From: Leguminivora glycinivorella
Lineage: Eukaryota > Arthropoda > Insecta > Lepidoptera > Tortricidae
Assembly: GCF_023078275.1 (NCBI RefSeq)
Contig: NC_062987.1
Coordinates: 20,817,772-20,881,771 of the forward strand
Direction of reading: 5' to 3'
DNA length: 64,000 nucleotides
In this document: positions 33,701-42,265 of the stretch, piece after piece
Position numbering within the stretch: position 1 is the stretch's first letter
How the letters are laid out: the number at the start of each line of letters is the position of its first letter
The notes under the pieces: generated by a model
Databases searched by the model: none
What the model saw: only the letters and a program-made list of their open reading frames with translations
What the model was told of the DNA's origin: nothing
Program-made: the position numbers and the translations under genes

Positions 33701-33955
33701 TAAGTTCTTTATTTGTTTGTTTAGCTGTTGTCGTTGTAGTAGTGCAATAAAGTATTTTTTTTTATTACACACTGGTAACTTATCCTAAAACAGACCTATG
33801 GTAGGTCTAAGAATGAGAGAAATATAAGGTAAAATAATATTATGATTATTTTAAAGCCAGACACTTACCAATTTAAAATATCCCCAAGCAATCAAGCCCT
33901 TTCTTAAAGGTAAGCAGAAACAACATCTTTTAAACTCTGGTGCTTCACCGTGCAT
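24706..33955 (-). CDS. Four-pass membrane protein with Cys-repeat tail, array gene 4 (4 exons, 269 aa)
   Basis: Exons: 33955-33869 (29 codons), 33223-33056 (56), 25930-25741 (63 plus 1 base), 25070-24706 (2 bases plus 120 codons and stop). Exon lengths and phases match the other array genes, and all sites are GT/AG. The N-terminus is MHGEAPEFKRCCFCLPLRKG. After TM4 the shared QFTNH...GEPQCTLHN segment leads into about seven 10-residue units of the type CTEKQGVQNC, several with a CysCys pair, giving the longest tail of the family. Intron 2 is about 7.1 kb because a BEL/Pao element (26146-32425) sits in it, antisense to the gene. AATAAA on the minus strand at 24679-24684 lies about 22 bases past the stop. 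Confidence 0.88.
24724..24940 (-). repeat. 30-bp coding minisatellite in the tail of array gene 4
   Basis: The tail is built from 30-bp units (for example CTCCGTGCAACAGTTTTGTA plus CACCTTGCTT on the plus strand), each coding a 10-residue repeat (CTEKQYVHNC, CTEKQGVQNC, CARKQGMQNC, CTEKQAVQNC). The outer units are more diverged. Confidence 0.85.
25470..25622 (+). mobile_element. SINE family B, truncated copy
   Basis: Contains TTTTCAGTGAAGGAAAACAT, CCGGACTGATTCCAATAAGG and GCCGGGATAACGCAAAGAGG, the body of family B. The head is missing. It lies in intron 3 of array gene 4. Confidence 0.8.
26141..26145. other. Target-site duplication of BEL/Pao element (left)
   Basis: CAATG precedes the left LTR and recurs at 32426-32430 after the right LTR. 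Five bases is the usual duplication of BEL/Pao elements. Confidence 0.9.
26146..26609 (+). repeat. 5' LTR of BEL/Pao element (464 bp)
   Basis: Begins TGTTCCGTCGAGGAACAG and ends CGCCGCTACA (TG...CA). The right LTR at 31962-32425 has the same length and reads the same at every block compared, so the insertion is recent. A TATA-like GATATATAG is near 26347. Confidence 0.95.
26759..29581 (+). CDS. BEL/Pao gag-protease-RT (RT internally deleted), first frame
   Basis: 940 codons. Residues 1-340 are gag, with a coiled N-terminal part and LPKLSLPEFHGEP near 125-140. Three Cys/His clusters lie at about 356-423 (CVKC, CYNCLCSGHDLRNC, CRKCNKKHH). An aspartic-protease motif MLDGGSQAALI lies at about 503-513. 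The RT region starts near 660. At about residue 781 (near 29104-29112) the sequence passes directly from the YYIPHHSV segment to the later TFGISSSPYLALR segment, so the central part of the RT, with the first catalytic Asp region, is missing in frame. The MFVDDV active-site segment is present at about 822. After about 29462 the frame leaves the family sequence and stops at 29581. Retrotransposon gene, broken. Confidence 0.9.
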   Translation: MVPNPTDGVETDTSCMTQDLFERDLILDELKRTLQFAATNIEQFRSRTSDLTAHQRKFTKIQTKIEKALIKSNSFNKEANIKIRNDFNDLYYAIVTHLNNLKEVDVEKRRASRIPVPSQHDTFMNDRRNLPKLSLPEFHGEPTGWPAFFDLFQSLVHNNNAYTDAEKFRYLLLSVKNEPFNLIKSIPITESNYSIAIDVLKSRYDNKRIIASQHLDKLLDIDSCSARSSAVAMRNLLNVYHENIKALEVLEFPVKEWDFVLLNLLLRKIPVNTRKEYERSLTNPSEIPKVQTLITFLERELTAEQMITVSHIQSTKNNSLSTTNKNNLISNQITPKRVFITNTSDQTRPYVDTNKVRSCVKCKGFHSLHKCLEFLNLSTKDRFTFVQTNNICYNCLCSGHDLRNCKSSFKCRKCNKKHHTLIHLDSDLTRTRPFPANNEAAELVAVSIALTEQSQPGAGAVPSPSAVHGVNQNNLGLGIEPHTVLLSTALVDLYYEGNKIATIRCMLDGGSQAALITESCMQRLNLPRRNVSEPLVGVGDLLLNPRGTFVCSISPKGKQSPSIPLEATILSKLTRQMPSVPLAPYGEWPHLQGLALADPEFHKPQPVDMILGEDIFMDVIREGIVRGKPGTPTAINSVFGYLLGGKVNFTSNISTPRHTCFTSFDNDNLEKFWELESVPEMRSYTPEEKLCESFFQKTHTREETGRYIVALPFKPDAPPLGESRQIALARFHKLEYRLERNPQLKAEYHACLQEYVDLNHMELADDNPPAGASYYIPHHSVSVGTVTFGISSSPYLALRTIKQLAHDEAERFPLASPVLLNDMFVDDVVTGADTLAEALNLQQELIGICATAGFELRKWQSNSPAILAATRPTEFHGERRENVHFAEMENDKGVKVLGLQWNQDLTHLVSKFKVLRRPVQSGRFFPKLQKFTTPSGYYLR
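29458..31827 (+). CDS. BEL/Pao RNase H-integrase-C-terminal domain, second frame
   Basis: Shifted by one base (-1) relative to the first frame; the family sequence appears to resume at about 29467, so the ATG at 29458 is probably not a true start. In order: connection region (IYDPLGLLSPV), RNase H-like domain with GFADASK (about 102), YAWSDSSVVLAWL (about 179) and ADNSADPASRG (about 224); integrase zinc-binding domain (His pair near 409-423, CIKC near 457); catalytic core with SCDFCGPF (about 490), YTDCGRNF (about 555) and GGLFEAAVKSFK (about 607), giving the D, D, E pattern; then the C-terminal domain (TRWRWIQQ...). The integrase looks complete. No typical slippery heptamer was noticed at the overlap, so a one-base deletion is more likely than programmed frameshifting. 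Confidence 0.9.
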   Translation: MESRSDAFSFKVQSSSQACTKRAILSEIAKIYDPLGLLSPVTLFAKHLIQLLWLAKISWDSEPPIDIINPWTSFINELPLLSQISFPRHIFNTDDFDSIEIHGFADASKIAYAACVYIRLTDNTGRVQTYLVMAKSRVAPLRVCLTIPRMELMGCVILSKLIERVMHLYGGHIHPDQVYAWSDSSVVLAWLQSPPHEWKTFVSNRTSEILSRVPARCWRHVPSADNSADPASRGLLPAALVQNDLWFHGPTWLQQSRDSWPIPKPVVNTNEEKRNTHDSASLSYACVSTLPPSPDDDTLIMRFSSLGKLVRVTAVIFRFYNKCRKHKQTFPKYVTVPEYNFALNRLILITQQKVFEDDIKRISSNKLPSIRLRRLTPIIDRDGLLRVGGRIHKSLLPFESKHQLILPKRHPLTNLIIDDAHIKELHAGSQCVQNSLLQRYWIISGRDIVRLRVHRCIKCFRARPTRCQPRIGMLPSVRLRPARVFSKTSCDFCGPFYVRANKVRNAKIIKCYVAVFVCMSVKAVHLELVSELSTEGFLAALRRFTSRRGYCTDIYTDCGRNFVGCNNYLQELYIFLRNDSVMNALNQQTLKQGLTWHFQPPYASHFGGLFEAAVKSFKTHLHRVIGTQTQTYDCMHTLTCQIEAVLNSRPLCVLSSDSADPLPLTPAHFLIGEPLTALPDVSLIDENPNRLTRWRWIQQAVQHFWRRWSREYLHQLQQSTKWLQDRGPAVREGTVVVVCDDHLPPLQWKLARVHAVHPGSDQVIRVVTLKSGNTLFKRPVVKVCPLPLE
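31962..32425 (+). repeat. 3' LTR of BEL/Pao element (464 bp)
   Basis: Same start, end and length as 26146-26609. It is preceded by a purine-rich AAGGTGAGCGGCA stretch that may be the plus-strand primer and followed by the target duplication CAATG (32426-32430). Confidence 0.95.
32700..32768 (+). repeat. Dispersed repeat (GGGGTAGGCAGAG), copy 1
   Basis: CCTATATTCCCTAAACGGGG and TAGGCAGAGAGCACATGAAA match the stretch at 62588-62655 (CCCATAAAGGGGTAGGCAGA). It lies in intron 2 of array gene 4. Confidence 0.55.
33340..33529. mobile_element. Hairpin element with conserved core, copy 2
   Basis: Arms ATTAGACTTATATTGACCGT plus GATTACCTTTTTGATTTTTG, mirrored at 33475-33529, enclose a core with TTTTCCGTGATCATGATGCA and ACGTCGAAATATCGGGAG. 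Closest relative is 15029-15212. It lies in intron 1 of array gene 4. Confidence 0.8.
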
Positions 33956-34330
33956 TTTCACTTTGAATTTTTTTCACTTGAATTTTACACTTTCTTCTGT
34001 TCTCTTTTTTTAGGCCTATTTTTTTATTTTAATTAAGTTTGGAACGTGTCAGTCCTTTGTAAGATTAACTTGAATATGTTTGTTTTATCAAGTAGTGAAC
34101 GTTATGTACCCGTCGGTTGTTGTTTTGTCCGACGAAAGATAAGAGAGACAAAATAAATGCCTATTATCTGTGCACTGTGACCGGAGGCCATTTCTATATA
34201 AAGAATTTGATATGGTTTCAATGTTATTTTCGTACGTTCTTGAGTTCGCGAACCACGTTCAATTTGTAGGCAATGTAGGCACTCGTACAAATTTACAGGT
34301 TTAATAGAAAAGTAACACGGAGATACAAGA

Positions 34331-34467
34331 TCTGGGGCCTATTGCATACAAAAATGCAACTCATATTACAAGCGGTAGTCCCTATACAATTCCTTTCATG
34401 AGAAAAAGACTTGTAAGTAAGAGTTGTACAAGTTGTAAATTTTTATGCAATAGGCCTTATTAGGCCC
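34331..34467. repeat. Hairpin MITE upstream of array gene 4
   Basis: GGGGCCTATTGCATACAAAA and ATGCAACTC are mirrored by GAGTTGTAC...TTTTTATGCAATAGGCC. No gene. Confidence 0.6.
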
Positions 34468-34479
34468 CTGGTAAATATT

Positions 34480-35193
34480 TAGTTTGTTGTTGAGAAACTT
34501 CCGGTTTGGTGTACAAATTGGTGGATACATATTTTCTCTATTCTGTCTAGCTAATATTTTTTTTGTTGCTGTGTATTAAAATGCTACTGGCGTATAAAAA
34601 CAAGATTAGCACTTGTTAATACAGAATCCGCTGCCTACTACGCAATTACTTTTAGATGCGTTCAGGAATTTCCAATCTTCTGAATGATAAAGAAACGCTT
34701 TACTTCGTAAAAATCCAGAAACTGTTCGCCAAATTTCGAAGGAAAAACAATAATATTGTTTGTTATTTTTGGGATTTTTGTATTGGATGGTGGATGTTTA
34801 ACATAAGTTTCTATTAATAACGATGATAGTAATGATACACCCTCAATCCTCATCCTTATTAAGTTATGTACACCTAGTAGTCAGTTTTTAGACTATTTGT
34901 ACAAATGAAATAATACTACTTGGTTTGTCTTAGATGTCATATTGCACATTCGTCAAAACGTCATTATTGCTTTTAAAAACAAGGATATGTGTTTTTTGTC
35001 ACGGAAAGCCTTACAATTGTAAGTATAACAATATTTTAATTTATATTTCAAATTACAATAACATAATATTGAAATAACAACATAAGTACAAATCATTTTA
35101 ATTGTCTACAATTATCCAGTCACTATCGCCTCATTTCTTTGTGAAAACGTCTTGCACGGCCCGTTTCTCATCTGTGCAAACTTCTTGCGCGGC
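34480..35193. other. Intergenic between array genes 4 and 5; relic tail
   Basis: No repeat is recognised from 34480 to 35100. At 35134-35193, directly past the stop of array gene 5, the minus strand stays in frame for 20 more codons (AAQEV, CTDEKRAVQDV, FTKK) to a TGA, an apparent relic of a longer tail. Confidence 0.6.
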
Positions 35194-37638
35194 CTATTTC
35201 CCATCCGTGCAAACGTCTTGCACGACTTGTTTCTCGTCCGTGCACAGATTTTCGACATTGTGAAGCGTACACAGCGGCTGTCCTGAGGTCGTGCGATTTG
35301 TAAACTGTATTTCTAGTGTTTGACTCTCTAGCTTTTTCATTTCGCTGCGTGTTAGTAAGATGACGTAAATCTGAACAACTGAAAACAATAGGAGAGTCAA
35401 TATGGTTTGAAACAGTTAGTTGTGAGACTTATTAAGATCTTACTGGTAAGTTTGTCTTTAATAACTCTAATCTTGTGCACTAAATGTGCTATTTCACCCG
35501 GGCGGAGCGAGAATTAGGTATAGAAACACCGTTCAAGAAGCGTATTTAACTTTTTTTTGTCTTTTCATATTCTTTTTTTATATTGCAAGTATGATGAAAA
35601 CCATTGTGTGTAACTCGGGGCGTAATCATTTCATTTAATCATTTTGCAAACTCGAATCTTTAAATTGCTCCGTCAAGTCGTCATAATTTAAACTTCTCTC
35701 CTTTACAATATTTAACTTCCGCCCCACGTAGCACAATGTACAGTTAACCTATTAGAATCCTAGCCCATTCTAGAACTCTGTCGTATTGACACCGAGCTTT
35801 ATTTGCTATAGAAGTTAGTTTGACTTTTACTGTGAAATGGTTCTACAGTGGCCTATGATTCAGATTGGTTGACTGTACTATAGGTATCTGTACGGTATAC
35901 ATATGTATGTGTATCATACGTACATAAAAGACTGATCCAAAGTATTGAGCCGGTCAGCAAATCAGTTATTACGTACTTGCGATCTTCAAAGTATATCCAT
36001 ACTCTGCGTATGAAATCAATGTCTAAATACAACACGAAACAGGCTCCTAAGGTCATCAGTCCCAACACCACTATGTTGTATATGTAGGATAGTTTCATTA
36101 ACTTTATGTTTTTCTGTAATTATATAATTTATATTTATTATATAATTTATAAGTGCCAATTGTAAACACTTAATAACAAAAAATAATTAAGAGTAACAAT
36201 AGTATTTAATATTGTATTAATGTAAAAAATTTGTTGAAATGTAAAACTATGTTTTATAAAGGAATAAATGAATGAACTAATGCATAAAAATATTTAAAAA
36301 ACCGGCCAAAAGCGTGTCGGGCCACGCTCAGTGTAGGGTTCCGTACTTTTTCGTATTTTTCTCAAAAACTACTGAACCTATCAAGTTCAAAATAATTTTC
36401 CTAGAAAGTCTTTATAAAGTTCTACTTTTGTGATTTTTTCCATATTTTTAAAACATATGGTTCAAAAGTTAGAGGGGGGGGGACGCACTTTTTTTTCCTT
36501 TAGGAGCGATTATTTCCAAAAATATTAATATTATCCAAAAACGATCTTAGTAAACCCTTATTCATTTTTAAATACCTATCCAACAATATATCACACGTTG
36601 GGGTTGAAATGAAAAAAAATAGGGGGGGTACCCTAATAAAACATTTCTTTCCATTTTTTATTTTTGCACTTTGTTAACGTGATTGATATACATATTGGTA
36701 CCAAATTTCAGCTTTCTAGTGCTTACGGTTACTGAGATTATCAGCGGACGGACGGACGGACGGACGGACGGACGGACGGACGGACGGACGGATGGACGGA
36801 CAGACAGACATGGCGAAACTATAAGGGTTCCTAGTTGACTACGGAACCCTAAAAATGGTTGTTTAAAATGACAGAATTAGCAGTAGTAGCGACATAGTTA
36901 GTACAAACAAAATTAGGAAAGCGGTTTTATCAAAAAAACATGAATTAAAAATTATTCATCGAGTTTATTGAGAATTTTATAAAGAAGTAAATAAATTAAA
37001 ACGAAATGCTAACCTTATGTCCAGCTACGATGAAAACAATATTGAACGAAATATCGATCAATAAGCAAATGCTTATAATGATAAATATCACTATATCTGC
37101 GTAAAATGTTCTACCACTATAGGCGTAGCAAATCAGAAAATATAATATTATTGCTGCTTGTGTTAACACCAAAATATTGAGGCCCTGTGACACATGGTCA
37201 TGATTGTAAATATTTAACGAATTTCTTTAAATGTAAACCAAAACCGAATTTTAAAAATATGGTAAGGTACAGCGGGTCAAATCCCGATTGGGGGGCAAAT
37301 GTAACTTGTCCATTTTTTCCATGTTTTACAATGTTTTCATTATTAAATGAAGTGTCCACCGGTGATATATGGTAGGTGTGTTCAATGGATACATGTAGAA
37401 CTCAACATCATTGTGTAAAAATGGATAAGTTACAATTGCCCCCAGTCGAGATTTGCCCCGCTGTGCCTTACTTATAGTTGTTAGGAAAACGTAAATCAAT
37501 TTTCGGCAATAATAAAAGGTAATTATTATAACATGACTAACAATAACTTACCACTTTGGCATATCCCCAAGCAATCAAACCTCTTCTCAAGGGCAGGCAG
37601 AAACAACATCTTTTAAAGTCTGGGGCTTCTCTTTGCAT
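35194..37638 (-). CDS. Four-pass membrane protein, array gene 5 (4 exons, 210 aa)
   Basis: Exons: 37638-37552 (29 codons), 37184-37014 (57), 36113-35924 (63 plus 1 base), 35378-35194 (2 bases plus 60 codons and TAG). Donors GTAAGT, GTTAGC and GTACGT; acceptors CACAG, TTACAG and TTTCAG. N-terminus MQREAPDFKRCCFCLPLRRG; TM2 ends FNIVFIVAGHK; exon 3 starts KNIKLMKLSYIYNIVVLG. The tail carries the shared QFTNRTTSGQPLCTLHN and two units of the 11-residue repeat (CTDEKQVVQDV, CTDGK), then an amber stop; two more units follow in the same frame beyond it. Intron 1 holds a MITE and intron 2 a 560-bp repeat. Confidence 0.9.
36296..36853. repeat. Dispersed 540-bp repeat with CGGA array, copy 1
   Basis: Starts AACCGGCCAAAAGCGTGTCG GGCCACGCTCAGTGTAGGGTTCC and ends GGTTCCTAGTTGACTACGGAACCCT. 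An inner (CGGA)n/(CAGA)n tract is at 36745-36810. It aligns along its length with 41469-42012. TAGGGTTCCGTA-type ends are inverted. It lies in intron 2 of array gene 5. Confidence 0.9.
37263..37470. mobile_element. Hairpin MITE in intron 1 of array gene 5
   Basis: TAAGGTACAGCGGGTCAAAT with GTAACTTGTCCATTTTT is mirrored by AAAAATGGATAAGTTACAAT and TTTGCCCCGCTGTGCCTTA; arms of about 55 bp. The 62-codon plus-strand frame here is only repeat sequence. Confidence 0.85.
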
Positions 37639-38002
37639 TATAAATGTAAAATAGAAGAATAAAAATCACTGAAAACACAAATCTAATAGCTTATGACCTA
37701 AAAATATTTAAAAAACTTTATCTTATTAGCACTATGTAAATAAAAATCAATAACTCGTTGCGGACAATAAAATAAATCTGCATTTGCATTTATCAAACTG
37801 TGGGTGTTTGCTAGGTATTATGTGGGGCGTTAGCGGCCACAGATACCGGACACACAAAGATAACATCATGAATAAGTAGGTAAGTATCACATTATTCACA
37901 CCATCATATTCACTGTGTTATAGTATTAATTTTTTTAGTAAAATAATGAATTATTTGGGAGATCCCATCACATAAATTGTAAACCGTTTCTCACATATTA
38001 AG

Positions 38003-38231
38003 TACCGTCAACCGGGGTGGCTTTAGGAAAATTTGGGGTTACTTTGATGGTATTTGAACGGCTTTAAAATGAACATTACTCATTATTTACTGAAACTGTT
38101 CATGTAACTAGTTAGATCAATAAATATTCTTTTAAATCTACCATAGAACATCGCGAACTTACTTGCACTATGACTTTAAAACTATATTTCAAAGTCACTC
38201 CTGCGTTTCAAAGCCACCCCGGTTGACTGTA
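38003..38231. mobile_element. MITE with TAC(C/A)GTCAACCGGGGTGGCTTT ends
   Basis: 229 bp between TACCGTCAACCGGGGTGGCT and its inverse AGCCACCCCGGTTGACTGTA; interior AT-rich. The ends start with TA, typical of Tc1/mariner-related MITEs. Lies between array genes 5 and 6. Confidence 0.85.
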
Positions 38232-38619
38232 CAATTTTCATAGAATTACCTAATAGAAGATAAGCAATACCAATTATTTGGTTTAACAAAACTAGTTTTA
38301 TTAAATAGAAGAACAACATACGGGCATTCGCGTCCTAAGTATATGGATTCAAAATTTATAGGAATAATACGAGTACCTAATATATGTACGAGTATTTTGG
38401 GCGGCATTTTTGGTAGACACACAGTTCAATTAGTTAATCCAATTACCTATAGACATTAGAATTTTCGTCTAAAACATAACATGATAAATTCATAACCTAA
38501 ACAAATATAATTTATATCTGCCGAACCGAAGTCAAGTCAAAAGATTTGAATAAAACGGAAATGTGTTTGAAATCAAACTCAGTTTAAAAAAATCAATTTA
38601 ATATAGGTACTTAAAGCTA

Positions 38620-39760
38620 ATTTTTATTTTATTTTATTTTCTTTATTGGGAAAAAAAACAGACATAGGAAGGTCATACAGTTAAGAAGATATTGAAATAC
38701 ACAATAATAGGTACAACCTACATCCTGAGACAATTCCCACTAAGATTTATAGCCAATAGTATCTGAGTGGCATTGTCATAGGGCAATGGTATACAATGAT
38801 AGATCTTAATAGGCACTAAACTAAGATACACTAACAATATGATACTTAATGTTACTCAAAGATACAGTGTTAATACGAGCATAGTAAAAATTGAGTTAAT
38901 ACTCACAGTTAGAAGACGAGGCAAGGAACTATACGTGTATATTTTCTATTAAAAGGAGGCAACTTACAAGGAACCTAATTATAGACTTCATAATAGTGAA
39001 TTCACTTTGCGTTTGAAATTAGCACGGTTATTATTAAAAATGTCAACCGAGACCAGGCTTTCGTTGTAGTTTTGACACATTCTGCGAAGCGGAGCACGGA
39101 CTCCAGCGTTACTCGACACATTAGGTAATGCAAACAGGGATATTGTTCGTGTCCTGTAGGTTGGAGCACGGAAACCAATACACTCTAGCAGTTCTGGACA
39201 ATTATAATGACCCCTGCATTATGTTGAACAAAGCAATTGCGTCCTGAGCGTCACGCCTGCTAGTCAGAGTTTTAACTTTGTACCGCTCAAGGAGCTTATC
39301 GTATGACATTCGAGCATGAGTCAGTCTATAGTGAAGAGCTCTCAGGAACCGTTTTTGTATAGCCTCAATCGCATTCCTGTAGATTTGATAATGAAGGTTC
39401 TAGATTTGGGATGAATATTCAAGACAGGGACGAACTAAAGAGTTGTATAGCAACAGGTAAGATGAAGACTTTTTTAGAGGTTTGGCTACCCTAAGAACGA
39501 AACCTAACATTCTATAAGCTTTGGCTGTAATTATGTAGACATGTTGGTCAAGAGTAAGCTTTTCATCTAAAGTAATCCCAAGATCCTTAACCTGGTGCAC
39601 TCTATGGACATTTTCTACTCCTATACTATAACTATTTACTATTTTGTTTTTGTTTTTTGTGAAAGTTATATGTACGCATTTGTCGTAGGCTAAGATATAG
39701 TTTGTTTGTTAGGCAGTATGTGTGGAAGCGATCCAATTTCAAACATCTATTAGTTCACAG
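38620..39760 (-). mobile_element. Truncated non-LTR retrotransposon (LINE), degenerate
   Basis: On the minus strand a frame at 39600-39400 encodes KDLGITLDEKLTLDQHVYII, then GFVLRVAKPLKK and LYNSLVRPCLEYSSQI, the thumb-region end of a LINE reverse transcriptase. Downstream the frame is broken, and the element ends in an AATAAAGAAAATAAAATAAA tail at 38625-38650. The 5' end is undefined, near 39760. Just past the 3' end of array gene 6. Confidence 0.75.
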
Positions 39761-39765
39761 GAGCT

Positions 39766-42212
39766 TCAAATGTCAATCTTCCCTTTTTCTTCACCGTGCA
39801 ATTTCTTTTCTGTGCAGTCAGACTCGTTGCGAAGCGTGCACAGTGGTTCTGCGGCTACGTGATTTGTGAACTGCATTTCTAGCGTTTGATTTTGTAGCTT
39901 ACTGATTTCACTCCGTATCAGTAAGATTACATAAATTTGTATAACTGAAACCAATACAAAAAAAATTATATATCTTTAAATAGTAATATTAGTCTAGTAG
40001 TTTTTCTTTCACACATGTGTATAACGATTACAGAAAACATTTTTTTTTAAATGTTTTTTTTTTACTTAAGACGATACGGTAGGGGTCAATTCTCCATACA
40101 AACGCTCTCGACTGTTTCCGCCCTGGTTTTTTTAAGACAAAGCAATGATTTTTTAAACACAGATTGTTATTATTTTTATCTGTGTCGGACCGTTTTGATT
40201 TTTTTGATATTCTGCTTTTTAAAGACTAGAGCCAATCAAAAATTTCCAAAAACGGCCTTTTTCATTGTGGCGCAAAAAAAGGTGTGATACTCAAGATTGG
40301 TAACAATTAACCAAAAAAGCTAAACGGTCCGACATAGATTATTTCATTGTCATCCAGATTCTCAAATTTCGTCCCGATTGATTAAGTTTTAAAGGAGGAA
40401 AGAGTCGAGAGCGGAACCACGATTTTAAAGATCTTTTGACTGAGTTGTTCTTAATGGACAATTTTTTCCGATAAATCTAGTTACTAACACTTGTATATTT
40501 AACTAAAATTCCCAAGTTGAAAGGGGGGCTCCTTTCCATTTTAGCATTTTCGCTACCGTATCTACTTTAAAAAACTAGACAAGGACTGTACTCTGGTAAG
40601 GTCTAGCAAACCTTAGTAACTTTTGTAGGTTTCTTTTATTCTGTCTTGCTTAATTTGTGACTTTTATGTACTACTAGCTTTTTCTCGCGGCTTCGCTCGC
40701 GTTAGAAAGAGACAAAAAATAGCCTATGTCACTCTTCATCTTTTCAACTATCTCCACTTAAAAAACTCTTTTTTTCAAACACACTTTCCCATTTATAATA
40801 TTAGTATGGATATGTAAACAGAAAATCTTTACTTTTAATATATAATAACCATGTTACGTACATACGGTGCTAGTTGCCAGTGCAGAACTTGCAAGAATTT
40901 CCAATACTATGTACTTATGGTCTTTCATGTATGACCACATTTTGTATAAGAATTTCAAATCCGTATATAGCGTGAAGGAGTTTCCGAGTACCAAGAATCC
41001 CAGCCATACTATGTTGTACACGTATGAGACTTTCAGCAACTTGATACTTTTCTGTAACAAAAGTTTAATTGATGATTAAAAAGACAGTATCCTTTGACTT
41101 ATACAATAAAGCTGGAAATAAATTAGTGTCACAAATTATGACAAATTTATTCAGCATTTTTTTATAAATAAGTTTTTACAGGATTTATACATATGTAACG
41201 TCCCATTACAGTTGCTAGCGCCTATCACAGGGTTATTGATTAGAGCCAAAACATACCTTATGTCCAGCCACAATGAAGACGATACTGAATGCGGTATCAA
41301 GAAATGAGCAAACAGCAATAAATATATACGTCAACATATACACAGACACGAATCTTAAACCATAGTGAGCCAACCAGAAAAACATCAGTGATAGGTATGC
41401 TAACACCAAGAGGTCCAGTATCTGTAACAATGAAAAGTAATTTTTCATAAATATCAGTATTTGATAAAAAAAACCGGCCAAGAGCGTGTCGGGCCACGCT
41501 CAGTGTAGGGTTCCGTAGTTTTCCGTATTTTTCTCAAAAACTACTGAACCTATCAAGTTCAAAACAATTTTCCTAGAAAGTTTTTATAAAGTTCTACTTT
41601 TGTGATTTTTTTCATATTTTTTAAACATATGGTTCAAAAGTTAGAGGGGCGGGACGCACTTTTTTTTCTTTTAGGAGCGATTATTTCCGAAAATATTAAT
41701 ATTATCAAAAAACGATCTTAGTAAACCCTTATTCATTTTTAAATACCTATCCAACAATATATCACACGTTGGGGTTGGAATGAAAAAAAAAATCAGCCCC
41801 CACTTTACATGTAGGGGGAGTACCCTAATAAAACATTTTTTTCCATTTTTTATTTTTGTACTTTGTTGGCGTGATTGATACACATATTGGTACCAAATTT
41901 CAGCTTTCTAGTGCTAACGGTTACTGAGATTATCCGCGGACGGACGGACGGACGGACAGACAGACATGGCGAAACTATAAGGGTTCCTAGTTGACTACGG
42001 AACCCTAAAAAGGACTTTTTATCAAATATACAGAATAATATCTACCTACTGGGTGTCCCTTAAACCAACGCCAAAATGAAAATAGTGATAGGAGATCTCA
42101 TTAATTGGCCGTTTAATTAGAAAACGTACAGAAAAAAAGTAAAAACCTGTGTCATCCATACTAATCCATCCATCCATACTATCCATACTAATATTATAAA
42201 TGCGAAAGTAAC

Positions 42213-42265
<53 letters not shown>

